DNA from: Pseudomonadota bacterium
GTDB lineage: Bacteria > Pseudomonadota > Alphaproteobacteria > UBA2136 > UBA6156
NCBI GenBank assembly: GCA_016125035.1
Contig: WGMN01000001.1
Span: 322,427 to 386,426 of the forward strand
DNA length: 64,000 bases
Direction: 5' to 3'
Below, one piece after another: positions 37,464 to 46,659 of the stretch. A program made the position numbers and the translations under genes. The notes under the pieces were generated by a model. The model was given only the letters and a program-made list of their open reading frames with translations, made no database searches and was not told the origin of the DNA. Positions within the stretch are counted from its first letter, which is position 1. The number at the start of each line of letters is the position of its first letter.

Positions 37464-38831
37464 ATGGGGGATACGGTGGTTGCGCTGGCTACAGCGCCTT
37501 TACCTGCCGGGGTGGCGGTGGTGAGAATTTCTGGTCCGCAGGCGTTTGAGGTGGCGAAAATGATGATGCCCGCGGTTTTGCAGGCCGCGCCGCGCGAGCT
37601 GGTGTGGGGGCGTGTTGTTGATGGCGAGGTGGCGCTGGATGAAGGGTTGGCGGTGCGTTTTGAGGGGCCGGCCAGTTTTACGGGTGAGGATGTGGTGGAA
37701 TTCCATACCCATGGCGGGCGGGCGGTGGTGCAGGCGGTGTTGGATGCGGTGCTGGCTTTTGAAGGAGTGCGCATGGCGCTGCCGGGTGAGTTTACGCGCC
37801 GCGCGGTATTGAACGGCAAGATGGATTTGACCGCTGCCGAAGGGTTGGCGGATCTGGTGGCGGCGGAAACGGATATTCAGCGGCGGCAGGCGTTGCGGCA
37901 ACTGGATGGTGCGCTGGGTGAGCGCTTTGAAGGCTGGCGCACGGCGGTGTTGAACGTGCTGGCGCAGGTGGAAGCGGCGATTGACTTCCCCGATGAAGAA
38001 CTGGATGTGCTGGGTGACCCGGCGTTGAGTGAAAAAATCCGCGATGTTTTGAAGGATTTGCAGCAAGCGGTGGGTGAACAGGCGGGGGTGCGTGTGCGCG
38101 AAGGAATAACGCTGGCGATTGTGGGGCGGCCCAATGCCGGCAAGAGCACGTTGTTGAATTTGTTGAGCGGGCGCGAGGTGGCGATTGTATCGCCGTTGGC
38201 GGGCACTACGCGTGATGTGGTGACGAGCGTGCTGGACATTGGGGGATTTCCGGTGACGTTGGCGGATACCGCAGGGCTGCGGTTGACCGACGATGTGATT
38301 GAGGCTGAGGGTGTGCGGCGGGCGCGGATGCAGGCCGAGCGGGCGGATATTCTGGTGGCGGTGGTGGACGGAGAGGAAGGTGGAGAAATACCCGAAGATG
38401 TTGCTGAGTTGCTGGTGCCGGGGCGTAGCCTGGTGGTGGTGAGCAAGGCGGACTTGGTGGACGATGAGTTTGCAAACAGTGTGGAAATTGAGGGAGAAAA
38501 ATACCCATTGGTGGCGGCGAATTTGACGGACAGGGCGGCGTTGGGCCGCGTAAGTGCGGCATTGGGTAAACTGGTGAAAGCTGTGGCCGGGGGGGCCAGC
38601 GAAGCGGCGCTGTTGACGCGCGAGCGGCATCGTGCGGCGGTGGAAGATGCGATTGGCGGATTGGGCAACGCGTTGATTATGATAGGGAAGGCGAGTGGCG
38701 AGGGTACGGTGGCGGAGCTGGTGGCGCAGGACTTGCGTGAGGCTGCGGCGGCGATTGGCACGGTGACCGGGCGCACCAGCAGTGAGGATGTGCTGGACGT
38801 GGTGTTCTCAACCTTTTGTGTGGGGAAGTAA
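37464..38831 (+). CDS. mnmE: tRNA modification GTPase MnmE (TrmE)
   Basis: Partner of MnmG in wobble-uridine modification. It shows the N-terminal folate-binding part (DTVVALATAPLPAGVAVVRISG), a G domain with GRPNAGKSTLLNLL, DTAGLRLTDD and VVSKADL, and the invariant C-terminal CVGK. The start at ATG 37464 gives 455 residues and matches the family beginning; the track ORF adds 16 residues. It is divergent from hemD, leaving about 70 bp for both promoters. Confidence 0.95.
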   Translation: MGDTVVALATAPLPAGVAVVRISGPQAFEVAKMMMPAVLQAAPRELVWGRVVDGEVALDEGLAVRFEGPASFTGEDVVEFHTHGGRAVVQAVLDAVLAFEGVRMALPGEFTRRAVLNGKMDLTAAEGLADLVAAETDIQRRQALRQLDGALGERFEGWRTAVLNVLAQVEAAIDFPDEELDVLGDPALSEKIRDVLKDLQQAVGEQAGVRVREGITLAIVGRPNAGKSTLLNLLSGREVAIVSPLAGTTRDVVTSVLDIGGFPVTLADTAGLRLTDDVIEAEGVRRARMQAERADILVAVVDGEEGGEIPEDVAELLVPGRSLVVVSKADLVDDEFANSVEIEGEKYPLVAANLTDRAALGRVSAALGKLVKAVAGGASEAALLTRERHRAAVEDAIGGLGNALIMIGKASGEGTVAELVAQDLREAAAAIGTVTGRTSSEDVLDVVFSTFCVGK

Positions 38832-38834
38832 CGC

Positions 38835-39179
38835 ATGGAATTTAGTGTGTGGCTTGATAAGTTGAAGCTTGCCTGGGGTGAAGGCCAGACCAATTTGGTA
38901 TCTGAACTGTTTGCGAACTGCGATGCATATTGGGAGAGCCCGTGGGAGCGAATTGCACCGCAAAATATTGAAGAAGTGTGGGCGGAGCTTGAGGGGAAGA
39001 AAGCTAAGAAGTTGGAGTTTAAGGTCCTCTCTCACGTCGGGGAATGTGCGACAGTAAGTTGGGAGTTTGTGAACCACATTGGGAGGGAGTCGGCCGGTGT
39101 TTTGTGGCTACGCTTTGACGAAAAACAGCAGTGCCGGGAACTACGGATGTGGTGGATGCCGAGGGAAGTAAGCCTATGA
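38835..39179 (+). CDS. NTF2-like/SnoaL-fold small protein
   Basis: The 114-residue product resembles nuclear-transport-factor-2 fold proteins, with an N-terminal helix (FSVWLDKLKLAWGEGQT), the pocket motif CDAYWESPWERI and a beta-rich rest ending RELRMWWMP. Function unknown. It begins 3 bp after mnmE, and its stop overlaps the polA start (ATGA), so mnmE, this gene and polA look like one operon. Confidence 0.75.
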   Translation: MEFSVWLDKLKLAWGEGQTNLVSELFANCDAYWESPWERIAPQNIEEVWAELEGKKAKKLEFKVLSHVGECATVSWEFVNHIGRESAGVLWLRFDEKQQCRELRMWWMPREVSL

Positions 39180-42100
39180 AGCATTTGGTGATTGTGGATG
39201 GGATGGGGTTTTTATTCAGGGCCTACCATGCCATTAGGAGTGGTTTGACGCGCAAGGATGGTTTGCCGACCAACGCGCTTTACGGTTTTGCGCAGATGCT
39301 GGTGAAGGTGGTGGATGACCTGCAGCCGGATGAATGTGTGGTGGCGCTGGATAGTAAAGGCCCGAACTGGCGGCACAAGTTGTATGGCGACTACAAGGCC
39401 AACCGGCCGCCGCCGGAGCCGGCGATGGCGGCGCAGCTGCCGCTGGTGGAGCCGCTGGTGAAGGCCTTTGGTTTGCCGGTGATGCGCATGGATGGCATGG
39501 AAGCCGATGATATTATTGCGACCCTGGTGGCCCAGCACAGTGCCGACAAGGTGACGATCGTGACCAGCGACAAGGACCTGTTGCAGCTGGTGGACGACAA
39601 GGTGCAGCTGTTGGATACGTTGAAGGACAAGTGGTCGGGGCCCGAGCAAGCGGTTGAAAAGTTTGGGGTGGGACCGGAGCTGGTGCTGGAGGTGCAGGCG
39701 CTGATGGGTGACAGCAGCGATAACATCCCCGGTGTGCCGGGGGTGGGGCCGAAAACCGCGGCGGAATTGGTGCAGCGGTTTGGAAAGTTGGAGGACATTT
39801 ATGCGCGGATTGGCGAGCTGGAGAAGGAAAACCTGCGCCAAAAATTGCTGGATTTTAAAGACCAGGCATTTTTGAGCCGGAATTTGGCGAAACTGGATAA
39901 TGCGGTGGCGTTGCCTGAGGTGGATATTGGCTTCCACCCTGCTTTGCACCGGGCGGCGGATTATTTGCGCGAGGAGCTGGAATTTACCAGTTTGGCGGCG
40001 CGGTTGGAGCGGCGAAAAGGGGAAGGGGGCGTTGATAAGATTCAGGAAAAAGCGGCGGTGTGGCGGCAAAACGCTGCGGAAAGCGGCAAAACGCTGCCGA
40101 ACGCGGCAAGTGCGGCGGGTAAGGTGGCGGGCGAGGGGCCCCAGGCGGCCGGGTGGGGTGAGTACGAGAGTGTGCTGACCACCGAGCGTTGGCAGGCGTG
40201 GTTGAAGGAGGCAAGAGAAGTGGGGGTGGTGGCCTTTGACACCGAGACCACCAGCCTGGACCCTTACGCGGCGCGCCTGGTGGGGGTGAGTTTGGCGACG
40301 CGCGCCGGGCATGCGTGTTATGTGCCGGTAAAGGAACGAGGAACGAGGAACGAGGAACGAGGGCAGGGGGATTTGTTTGCGGGAGGTGTTGAGGAGGTGC
40401 GGGGGCCGCATGGGGTGGAAGGGTTGGAGGTGCTGGCCGACCTGCGTGCGTTGCTGGCCGACCCGGCGGTGAAGAAGGTGGGGCACAACCTGAAGTACGA
40501 CTGGCTGGTGGTGGCGCGTGCGCTGGGCGTGACGCCGGGTGACACCGGCAAGGCGTTGCAGGAGATGGTGGTGAACTTTGAGGACACCATGCTGATGAGT
40601 GCGTGTCTGGACGGGGGGCGTTGGGCGCATGGCATGGACGATCTGGTGGCGCGGCACCTGGGCCACGCGATGATCAAATATGAAGAGGTGTGCGGCAAGG
40701 GCAAGACGCAGGTGACCTTTGACGCGGTGCCGCTGGACACCGCCACGGCTTATGCGGCGGAGGATGCCGATGCGACTTGGCGGTTGTGGGAAAAGTTCCG
40801 TGACCCGTTATCTGTAACCCGTAACCCGTTGGAGGTTGGCCAAGGCAGAGGGGAAAATTTACCGGCGGGTGACGGGTTACGGGTTACGGGTTACGGCCCG
40901 GGCTTTGTTTACGCGGAGATTGAGCGGGCGCTGTTGCCGGTGATTGTGGCGATGGAGGCGCGCGGGGTGATGGTGGATGTGCCGGCGTTGAAAGGGTTGA
41001 GTGCGGACTTTGCCAAGCGCATGGCGGAGTTTGAGGCGCAGATATGGAAGCTGGCGGGCCACGAATTTAACGTGCAGAGCACCCAGCAGCTGGCGGTGGT
41101 GCTGTTTGACGAAATGGGGTTGGGGACGGAGAAGCAGAAGAAGAGCCGCAGCACGGCGGTGGGGGTGCTTGAGGATTTGGGCGGTGAAGGGGAAGGGTTT
41201 GCCTCCAGTGCCATCCTTGACGCCGGGGCCCCTACCCCGTCGCCTGCGGCTGTCGGCAAAGTGGAGCCCACAAGTGGGCAATCTGATATGGAACCTGCGG
41301 TTCGGGGTGCGTTGATGGCGAAGGTGGTGCTGGGTTACCGCCAGCTGGCGAAGTTGCGTAGCACTTATACCGAGACCCTGATGGAGGAAGTGAGCCCGCT
41401 GACCGGCCGGGTGCACACCACCTACCAGCAGATGGGGGCGGCGACGGGGAGGTTCAGTTCCAACGACCCGAACCTGCAGAATATCCCCATCCGCACCGAG
41501 GAAGGGCGCAAGATACGGCACGCGTTTATTCCGCAGCCGGGATGGGTGATGGTGAGTGCGGATTACAGCCAGATCGAGCTGCGGCTGCTGGCGCACTTTA
41601 GTGACTGTGCCGAGTTGAAGAAGGCCTTTAACGAAGGGTTGGATGTGCACAGCTATACCGCGCACCTTATTTACGGCGTGGGCATGGATGAGGTGACGCG
41701 CGACCAGCGGCGGGTGGCGAAGGTGATTAACTTTGGCCTGGTTTACGGCATGGGCGCGCGCAGCATGGCGGGGAACATCGGCAGCAGTGTGAGTGAGGCG
41801 CAGGCGTGGATCGATGCGTACTTTAAACGCTACCAGGGCGTGCGCGAGTATATGGATGCCAACAAGAAAAAAGCGCGCGAGCTTGGCTACGTGGAGACGC
41901 TGTGCGGGCGGCGCGTATGGTTGCCGGAGATTGCCAGCAGCAATGGCGGGCTGCGGGCGGGGGCGGAGCGGGCGGCCATTAACGCACCGTTGCAGGGGAG
42001 CAATGCGGACGTGATCAAGCTTGCCATGCCGCAGGTGGAAGAACGGGTGGCGGGGTTGCGGGGTGGCGGGGTGGCGGGGGTGCCTGCGGCGCGGCTGTTG

Positions 42101-42256
42101 ATGCAGGTGCATGATGAACTGGTGTTGGAGTGTGCGCCGGAGGTGGTGGATGCGGTGAAGGCCATGTTGCCCGAGGTGATGGGCGGCGTGGTGAAGCTGA
42201 GTGTGCCGCTGGCGGTGGAGGTGGGCAGTGGGGGGAACTGGGAGGATGCGCATTGA
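39176..42256 (+). CDS. polA: DNA polymerase I
   Basis: Repair and Okazaki-fragment polymerase. The 1026-residue protein has a 5'-nuclease domain (residues 1-290; MEADDIIATL, GDSSDNIPGVPGVGPKTA). The 3'-5' exonuclease is intact by motif (VVAFDTETTSLDPY, GHNLKYDWLV). The polymerase domain has SADYSQIELRLLAH, RRVAKVINFGLVYG and MQVHDELVLE. Two heptamer arrays interrupt the exonuclease domain and the linker before the polymerase (ERGTRNEERG and SVTRNP...VTGYG). An insertion of about 45 residues (GEGEGFASSAIL to MEPAVRG) replaces a short loop before RQLAKLRSTYTETL. Hence it exceeds the usual 930 residues. Confidence 0.96.
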   Translation: MKHLVIVDGMGFLFRAYHAIRSGLTRKDGLPTNALYGFAQMLVKVVDDLQPDECVVALDSKGPNWRHKLYGDYKANRPPPEPAMAAQLPLVEPLVKAFGLPVMRMDGMEADDIIATLVAQHSADKVTIVTSDKDLLQLVDDKVQLLDTLKDKWSGPEQAVEKFGVGPELVLEVQALMGDSSDNIPGVPGVGPKTAAELVQRFGKLEDIYARIGELEKENLRQKLLDFKDQAFLSRNLAKLDNAVALPEVDIGFHPALHRAADYLREELEFTSLAARLERRKGEGGVDKIQEKAAVWRQNAAESGKTLPNAASAAGKVAGEGPQAAGWGEYESVLTTERWQAWLKEAREVGVVAFDTETTSLDPYAARLVGVSLATRAGHACYVPVKERGTRNEERGQGDLFAGGVEEVRGPHGVEGLEVLADLRALLADPAVKKVGHNLKYDWLVVARALGVTPGDTGKALQEMVVNFEDTMLMSACLDGGRWAHGMDDLVARHLGHAMIKYEEVCGKGKTQVTFDAVPLDTATAYAAEDADATWRLWEKFRDPLSVTRNPLEVGQGRGENLPAGDGLRVTGYGPGFVYAEIERALLPVIVAMEARGVMVDVPALKGLSADFAKRMAEFEAQIWKLAGHEFNVQSTQQLAVVLFDEMGLGTEKQKKSRSTAVGVLEDLGGEGEGFASSAILDAGAPTPSPAAVGKVEPTSGQSDMEPAVRGALMAKVVLGYRQLAKLRSTYTETLMEEVSPLTGRVHTTYQQMGAATGRFSSNDPNLQNIPIRTEEGRKIRHAFIPQPGWVMVSADYSQIELRLLAHFSDCAELKKAFNEGLDVHSYTAHLIYGVGMDEVTRDQRRVAKVINFGLVYGMGARSMAGNIGSSVSEAQAWIDAYFKRYQGVREYMDANKKKARELGYVETLCGRRVWLPEIASSNGGLRAGAERAAINAPLQGSNADVIKLAMPQVEERVAGLRGGGVAGVPAARLLMQVHDELVLECAPEVVDAVKAMLPEVMGGVVKLSVPLAVEVGSGGNWEDAH
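40333..40360. repeat. Heptamer array, unit GGAACGA, inside polA
   Basis: Four perfect units; encodes ERGTRNEERG in a surface position of the exonuclease domain. The same unit occurs in the glycosyltransferase gene at 45690. Confidence 0.9.
40802..40898. repeat. Inverted pair of heptamer arrays (GTAACCC / TACGGGT) inside polA
   Basis: Left arm 40802-40829 has GACCCGT, then GTAACCC twice. Right arm 40867-40898 has GACGGGT and TACGGGT twice plus a partial unit. The arms are complementary and flank about 40 bp, so the mRNA can form a long stem. The reading frame stays open through both arms. The arrangement mirrors that at 25821-25950. Confidence 0.88.
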
Positions 42257-42261
42257 AACGT

Positions 42262-42288
42262 GAATGCCGGGCCTGGGGCCCGGCATCC
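42262..42288. terminator. Bidirectional hairpin between polA and a small convergent gene
   Basis: ATGCCGGGCC, loop TGG, GGCCCGGCAT: a perfect 10-bp dyad directly after the polA stop. No strong T tract on either side. Confidence 0.55.
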
Positions 42289-42296
42289 GTTAGCGC

Positions 42297-42530
42297 TTAG
42301 CGGTAGCGGCGGTGGTGTGTGGGAGCTGGTTCTTCCCGGAAAAAATCCCAGACGAAGCGACCGATAAACACCGTGAAGGACGCGGCCAGCACGACGGCGA
42401 AAACCGCACCGCCGGTGGAAGCCGTGATCCCTTCGTTAAGAAACTGTAAAACAGCAACTTTTCCGACGACGATGGTGAAAACACCAAAAATGATGGTGAG
42501 CACCAGAGCCGCGAAGTTGTCCGAGCTCAT
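42297..42530 (-). CDS. Small membrane protein, 77 aa
   Basis: Not recognised. Two hydrophobic segments (about residues 6-27 and 40-60) and a basic C terminus (THHRRYR). GGGAGG lies about eight bases before the ATG, a strong ribosome binding site. It is a single gene between polA and rho on the opposite strand. Confidence 0.7.
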   Translation of the reverse strand: MSSDNFAALVLTIIFGVFTIVVGKVAVLQFLNEGITASTGGAVFAVVLAASFTVFIGRFVWDFFREEPAPTHHRRYR

Positions 42531-42769
42531 GCGAGCCTCCCTTTCTTAAATGTAAATGGAGATGTTGTATCGAGACTTAAATATGGGGCGTGGAGGCTGT
42601 ATGGCAAGGGGTGGGATACTAATATTTTGCGCCCACAGGCTTGACGGCGGGGTGGGGAGAGGCTATTTGATAAGCAGGAACGGCGGTTTTGCAGGTTCCC
42701 TTCCAGCCCAAAACAGCGGGACGGCAGCAGGCCGGACAACGTAAAAGCATAACAGGTATCTCTTCCACC

Positions 42770-44224
42770 ATGAATGACACCAACGGGCGCGGTCGCCGCG
42801 TTTTCAGGCCCCAGGGCACCACCATGAGCGTGAAGCCCGAAGGCCCTGGCACGTTGCGCATGCGCCCCAGCGAAGACGTTGCGCCGCGCGAGGAAGCACC
42901 GCGCGAGGTTTATAAGCCCGCGCCCAAGCCGGTGCGCGCGCCGGTGGACGATGTGCCCGTGACGGTGGGCAACATTAGCCAGCTAAAAGACTTGCGCAGG
43001 CTTTCCAACGAAGAGCTGTTTACCCTGGCGGAAGAGATTGGTGTGAAGGACCCCGCGAGTTTGCGGCGGCATGAGATGATGTTCCGCGTGGTGGAGCGTT
43101 TGCCCAAAGGCACCGAAGTGCGCGGCGAAGGCGTGCTGGACATTGTGCCGGATGGTTTTGGCTTTTTGCGCGCCCAGGAGAATAATTACACTGCCTGGCC
43201 GGAAGATATTTATGTGAGCCCGAGTTTGATTCGGCGGTTGGGTTTGCGCAACGGCGACAGCATTGCCGGTTTGGTGCGCCACCCCAACCCCGGTGAGCGC
43301 TACTTTGCGCTGGTGAGCATTGAGACCTTGAACGGCTTGAAGCCCGAGGAGTTGCGTCACCGCCCGAGCTTTGACAAGCTGACCCCGCTTTACCCCAGCG
43401 AAAAGTTTGTGCTGGAAGATGCCAACAGCAAGGACCGCACCGGCCAGGTGATCGACCTGGTGGCGCCGATTGGCAAAGGCCAGCGCTGCATGCTGGTGGC
43501 CCCGCCCAAGGCCGGGAAGACCATGATGATGAAGGCGATCGCCCACGCCATTGAGGAAAAACACCCTGAAGTGACGTTGATCGTGTTGTTGATCGATGAG
43601 CGGCCGGAAGAAGTGACCGACATGCAGCGCAGCGTGAAGGGCGAAGTGGTGAGCAGCACCTTTGACGAGCCCGCCAGTCGCCACGTGCAGGTGAGCGAGA
43701 TGGTGATCGAGAAGGCCAAGCGTTTGGTTGAGATGGGCAAGGATGTGGTGATTTTGCTCGACAGCCTGACCCGGTTGGCACGCGCCTATAACACCGTGGT
43801 GCCGAGCAGCGGGAAAGTGCTGACCGGCGGGGTGGATGCCAACGCGTTGCAAAAGCCCAAGCGCTTTTTTGGTGCGGCGCGGAAGATTGAAGAGGGTGGC
43901 AGCCTGACGATTATTGCCACCGCGTGGATCGATACCGGCAGCCGCATGGATGAAGTTATCTTTGAAGAATTTAAGGGCACAGGCAACAGCGAGCTGTGGC
44001 TTGACCGCAAGCTGGTGGAAAAGCGTACCTACCCGGCGATCGACATTGCCAAGAGCGGCACGCGCCACGAGGAAATGCTGTTTGCCGAGGAGGAGTTGCA
44101 GAAGGTATGGATCTTGCGGCGTATTTTGCAGCCGATGGGGATTGTGGAGAGCATGGAGTTCCTTAACGACAAGATGAAGCGGGCGAAGACCAATGCGGAA
44201 TTCTTCCGGTTTATGAACCAGTAA
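42770..44224 (+). CDS. rho: Transcription termination factor Rho
   Basis: Hexameric RNA-dependent ATPase that ends transcription. After an N-terminal basic, disordered extension of about 60 residues it shows the RNA-binding domain ([17 protein letters not shown]). The ATPase core follows, with [35 protein letters not shown] and [13 protein letters not shown]. It ends with the usual [15 protein letters not shown]. At 484 residues it is longer than E. coli Rho (419) because of the extension. Start taken at ATG 42770. Confidence 0.97.
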   Translation: MNDTNGRGRRVFRPQGTTMSVKPEGPGTLRMRPSEDVAPREEAPREVYKPAPKPVRAPVDDVPVTVGNISQLKDLRRLSNEELFTLAEEIGVKDPASLRRHEMMFRVVERLPKGTEVRGEGVLDIVPDGFGFLRAQENNYTAWPEDIYVSPSLIRRLGLRNGDSIAGLVRHPNPGERYFALVSIETLNGLKPEELRHRPSFDKLTPLYPSEKFVLEDANSKDRTGQVIDLVAPIGKGQRCMLVAPPKAGKTMMMKAIAHAIEEKHPEVTLIVLLIDERPEEVTDMQRSVKGEVVSSTFDEPASRHVQVSEMVIEKAKRLVEMGKDVVILLDSLTRLARAYNTVVPSSGKVLTGGVDANALQKPKRFFGAARKIEEGGSLTIIATAWIDTGSRMDEVIFEEFKGTGNSELWLDRKLVEKRTYPAIDIAKSGTRHEEMLFAEEELQKVWILRRILQPMGIVESMEFLNDKMKRAKTNAEFFRFMNQ

Positions 44225-44252
44225 AAAAGGGGGCTTAGGCCCTTTTTTGTTT
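44225..44252 (+). terminator. Terminator of rho
   Basis: AAAAAAGGGGGC, short loop, GCCCTTTTTT: hairpin with T run immediately after the stop codon. Confidence 0.85.
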
Positions 44253-44261
44253 GCTGGGAAT

Positions 44262-44276
44262 GGGTGGTTTGGGTAT
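44262..44276 (+). promoter_or_regulatory. Possible LexA-like box upstream of dinD
   Basis: GTTT, seven bases, GTTT sits about 10 bp before the dinD start. The alphaproteobacterial LexA box is GTTC-N7-GTTC, so this would be a variant with both cytosines changed. Weak on its own. Confidence 0.2.
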
Positions 44277-44286
44277 AGTTTGATTT

Positions 44287-45138
44287 ATGAACAATATTCT
44301 TTCCCTGCATCACCAGACCTTCGAGAGTATTCGTCAGATTGGGGATGGCGGGCGGGAGTTTTGGTCGGCACGACAGCTTGCCGTTGCCTTGGAATACGTT
44401 GATTTCCGTAACTTTTTGGGCGTTGTGGACAAGGCGAAGGTGGCTTGTTCACAAAGTGGGTCAGTGGTCGCTGACCATTTCGTTGACGTCAACGAAATGG
44501 TCACCATTGGTTCAGGGGGACAGCGAGAGGTGTCGGACATACGTTTGTCTCGGTACGCTTGCTATTTGATTGTCCAAAACGGCGACCCCACCAAGCCTGT
44601 GATTGCCAACGGGCAGACCTATTTTGCTGTGCAGACTCGGCGGCAGGAGCTTGCCGACGAAGAAGACTTTTTACAGACATTGAATGAAGACCAACTGCGG
44701 GTGGTATTGCGCCACCAGTTGAAACAGCACAACAAGCAACTTGTTGAGGCCGCTCAACAGGCGGGTGTGATCACTGGGGCTGAATTTGCCATTTTTCAGA
44801 ACCATGGTTATCAGGGACTGTATGGGGGGTTGGATGCCAAAGGCATCCACGAAAAAAAGGGGTTGAAGGCGAACCAAACCATTCTTGACCACATGGGGAG
44901 TACGGAACTGGCGGCGAACCTCTTCCGGGCCACGCAGGCTGAAGACAAACTTCGGCGAGAGCAGATAAAGGGAAAACATAATGCCAACCAAACGCATTAC
45001 GCGGTTGGCAAAAAGGTGCGCCAGACCATTGAGGAAATTGGGGGGACGATGCCCGAAGAACTTCCGACCCCTGCAACAAGCGTAAAAGTTTTAGAAAAGA
45101 CTGTGGGGAAGAAGTTGTCGGATGAGTCTTCGAAGTAA
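44287..45138 (+). CDS. dinD: DNA-damage-inducible protein D (DinD)
   Basis: The 283-residue protein matches DinD, an SOS-regulated protein reported to inhibit RecA filaments in E. coli. Family parts are GREFWSARQLAVALEYVDFRNF (BRO-N-like domain), DIRLSRYACYLIVQNGDPTKPVIANGQTYFAVQTR and the C-terminal GLYGGLDAKGIHEKKGLK, with NQTHYAVGKKVRQTI. Slightly lower GC than its neighbours suggests acquisition, since dinD is patchily distributed. The glycosyltransferase gene starts inside its last codons. Confidence 0.9.
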   Translation: MNNILSLHHQTFESIRQIGDGGREFWSARQLAVALEYVDFRNFLGVVDKAKVACSQSGSVVADHFVDVNEMVTIGSGGQREVSDIRLSRYACYLIVQNGDPTKPVIANGQTYFAVQTRRQELADEEDFLQTLNEDQLRVVLRHQLKQHNKQLVEAAQQAGVITGAEFAIFQNHGYQGLYGGLDAKGIHEKKGLKANQTILDHMGSTELAANLFRATQAEDKLRREQIKGKHNANQTHYAVGKKVRQTIEEIGGTMPEELPTPATSVKVLEKTVGKKLSDESSK

Positions 45139-46060
45139 AAAACGTCTTGTTATCTGTATGAAGTGGGGGGAGCGGTACCCGGCGGAGTATGTGAACCGTT
45201 TGTGGCGGATGGTGCGGCGGCAGGTGAGCGGTGAGGTGCAGATGGTGTGCTTTACGGACGATGCTAAAGGCGTGGTGAAAGAGGTGGAGTGCAGGCCGTT
45301 GCCTGCGTTTGAGGGGGTGCGGGCGGACTTGGCGGTGAAGCCGTGGCGCAAGTTGAGTTTGTGGAAGGCGGATCTGGGCAAGGACTTGACCGGGCGTGAT
45401 GCGCTGGTGCTGGACTTGGATGTGGTGGTGGTGGGTAGCCTGGATGCGTTCTGGGATTTTGAGCCGGGGAAGTTTGTGGTGTGGGAGAACCCCACCAAGC
45501 CGGGCAGCGGGGGCGGCAACACCAGCGTGTTCCGCTTTAAGGTGGGGAGCCACCCGGAGATCTATGATTACTTCATGGCCGACCCGGTGGGGCTTTACGC
45601 GCGGGAGTTCCGTATTGAGCAGGAGTTTATTTCTGCGGTGTTGGGGGAGCCCGGGGTGCGGGCGCGGTTTATGCGGAAAGAGAAAGGGGGAACGAGGAAC
45701 GAGGAACGAGGTAGCGAGGGGTTGGTCGGCGGACTCGCTGCGCTCTCCTCCCCCGCCGACCAAAAGGAGCCTTCGGTGGTGCTTAGTATGCCTGCGGCGC
45801 GGAAGGCGATGAGATGGGGGCAAGGGGAGCAGCGGTTTTGGCCCAGAGGGTGGTGCTTGAGCTTTAAGGAAGATTTGCTGCCGGGATGGCCGATGCGCTT
45901 TTGGCGTGTGGCGGAGCTGCCCGCGGGGGCGAAGGTGGTGGCCTTCCACGGCAAGCCCGACCCGGACGAGGCGATGGTGGGCAAGTGGCCCGCCAAAGGA
46001 TGGAAGAAGCTTTATAAGTTTGTGTTGCCGGTGGGGTGGATAAGGGAGAACTGGGGATGA
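45122..46060 (+). CDS. Glycosyltransferase-like protein with DxD motif
   Basis: The 312-residue protein resembles small GT-A/family-8-like glycosyltransferases. It begins KRLVICMKWGERYPAEYVNRL, contains the metal-binding ALVLDLDVVVVGSLDAFW and a late GWPMRFWRVAELPAGAKVVAFHGKPDP. The middle (about residues 190-220) contains a heptamer array and a palindromic element (EKGGTRNEERG...GGLAALSSPADQ) inserted in frame. It overlaps dinD by 17 bp and the NUDIX gene by 4 bp, so all three are likely co-transcribed. Acceptor unknown. Confidence 0.75.
   Translation: MSLRSKKRLVICMKWGERYPAEYVNRLWRMVRRQVSGEVQMVCFTDDAKGVVKEVECRPLPAFEGVRADLAVKPWRKLSLWKADLGKDLTGRDALVLDLDVVVVGSLDAFWDFEPGKFVVWENPTKPGSGGGNTSVFRFKVGSHPEIYDYFMADPVGLYAREFRIEQEFISAVLGEPGVRARFMRKEKGGTRNEERGSEGLVGGLAALSSPADQKEPSVVLSMPAARKAMRWGQGEQRFWPRGWCLSFKEDLLPGWPMRFWRVAELPAGAKVVAFHGKPDPDEAMVGKWPAKGWKKLYKFVLPVGWIRENWG
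45690..45718. repeat. Heptamer array, unit GAACGAG, inside the glycosyltransferase gene
   Basis: Three good units and one degenerate one, directly followed by the palindromic element at 45724. Same unit as in polA at 40333. Confidence 0.85.
45724..45773. repeat. Palindromic element with conserved loop, inside the glycosyltransferase gene
   Basis: Stem GGTCGGCGG / CCGCCGACC encloses CGGACTCGCTGCGCTCTC. The same loop word recurs at 49240 with a different stem. Here it stays in frame and encodes GGLAALSSPADQ. Confidence 0.75.
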
Positions 46061-46575
46061 AGCTTTTGCTGACGTTGAACCCGGAAGGGGTGAGCGAGAA
46101 AGAGGTGGATGGTTACGGCCGCCGCACGGCTGCACGGGCGGTGGTTGTGGACGGTGAGGGCAAGCTGGCGCTGCTGCATGTGGCGCGCCATGGCTATTAC
46201 AAGTTGCCCGGCGGCGGGGTTGATGAGGGAGAGGATGTTGCCGAGGCCTTGCGGCGCGAGTGCCTGGAAGAGATAGGTTGTGAGGTTGAGGTGAAGGGTG
46301 AGGTGGGGATGGTGGTGGAATGGCGCAAGATGTTTGAGCTGCACCAGACCTCATTCTGTTTTTGGGCCAAGGTGAAGGGGGAGAAGGGCAAGCCCGCCTT
46401 TACGGACAGTGAGCTGGCAAACGGGTTTGAGATGGTGTGGGTGGAGGCGGACAAAGTGCTGCCCTTGATGGAAAAGCTAAGCCCGGCGAACCAGGAAGGC
46501 CGGATTTATATTGTGCCCAGGGATATCTGCCTGTTGAAAGAGGCTTTGCCTTTGCCGGGAGAGGGGCGCGGTTAA
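46057..46575 (+). CDS. NUDIX hydrolase
   Basis: The 172-residue protein contains a full Nudix box, GGGVDEGEDVAEALRRECLEEIG, around residues 51-73, preceded by ARAVVVDGEGKLALLHV. The substrate (a nucleoside diphosphate linked to X) cannot be predicted. ATGA overlap with the glycosyltransferase stop indicates coupling, and a sugar-nucleotide substrate would fit that neighbour, by inference. Confidence 0.9.
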   Translation: MKLLLTLNPEGVSEKEVDGYGRRTAARAVVVDGEGKLALLHVARHGYYKLPGGGVDEGEDVAEALRRECLEEIGCEVEVKGEVGMVVEWRKMFELHQTSFCFWAKVKGEKGKPAFTDSELANGFEMVWVEADKVLPLMEKLSPANQEGRIYIVPRDICLLKEALPLPGEGRG

Positions 46576-46659
46576 GGATTGCGTACAAGAAGGAGAGTGG
46601 GTAGGGTGGGGGCAAGGTAATGCTGTACTGGCCCTTGGGCCCTTTTGTGGAGGCCACTT

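Noticed and set aside
39212-42286. Long minus-strand ORFs under polA
   Set aside because: His/Arg/Leu-rich shadow frames of an unmistakable DNA polymerase I.
44771-46354. 527-aa minus-strand ORF
   Set aside because: Antisense to dinD, glycosyltransferase and NUDIX genes; Pro/His/Arg-rich composition of a shadow frame.
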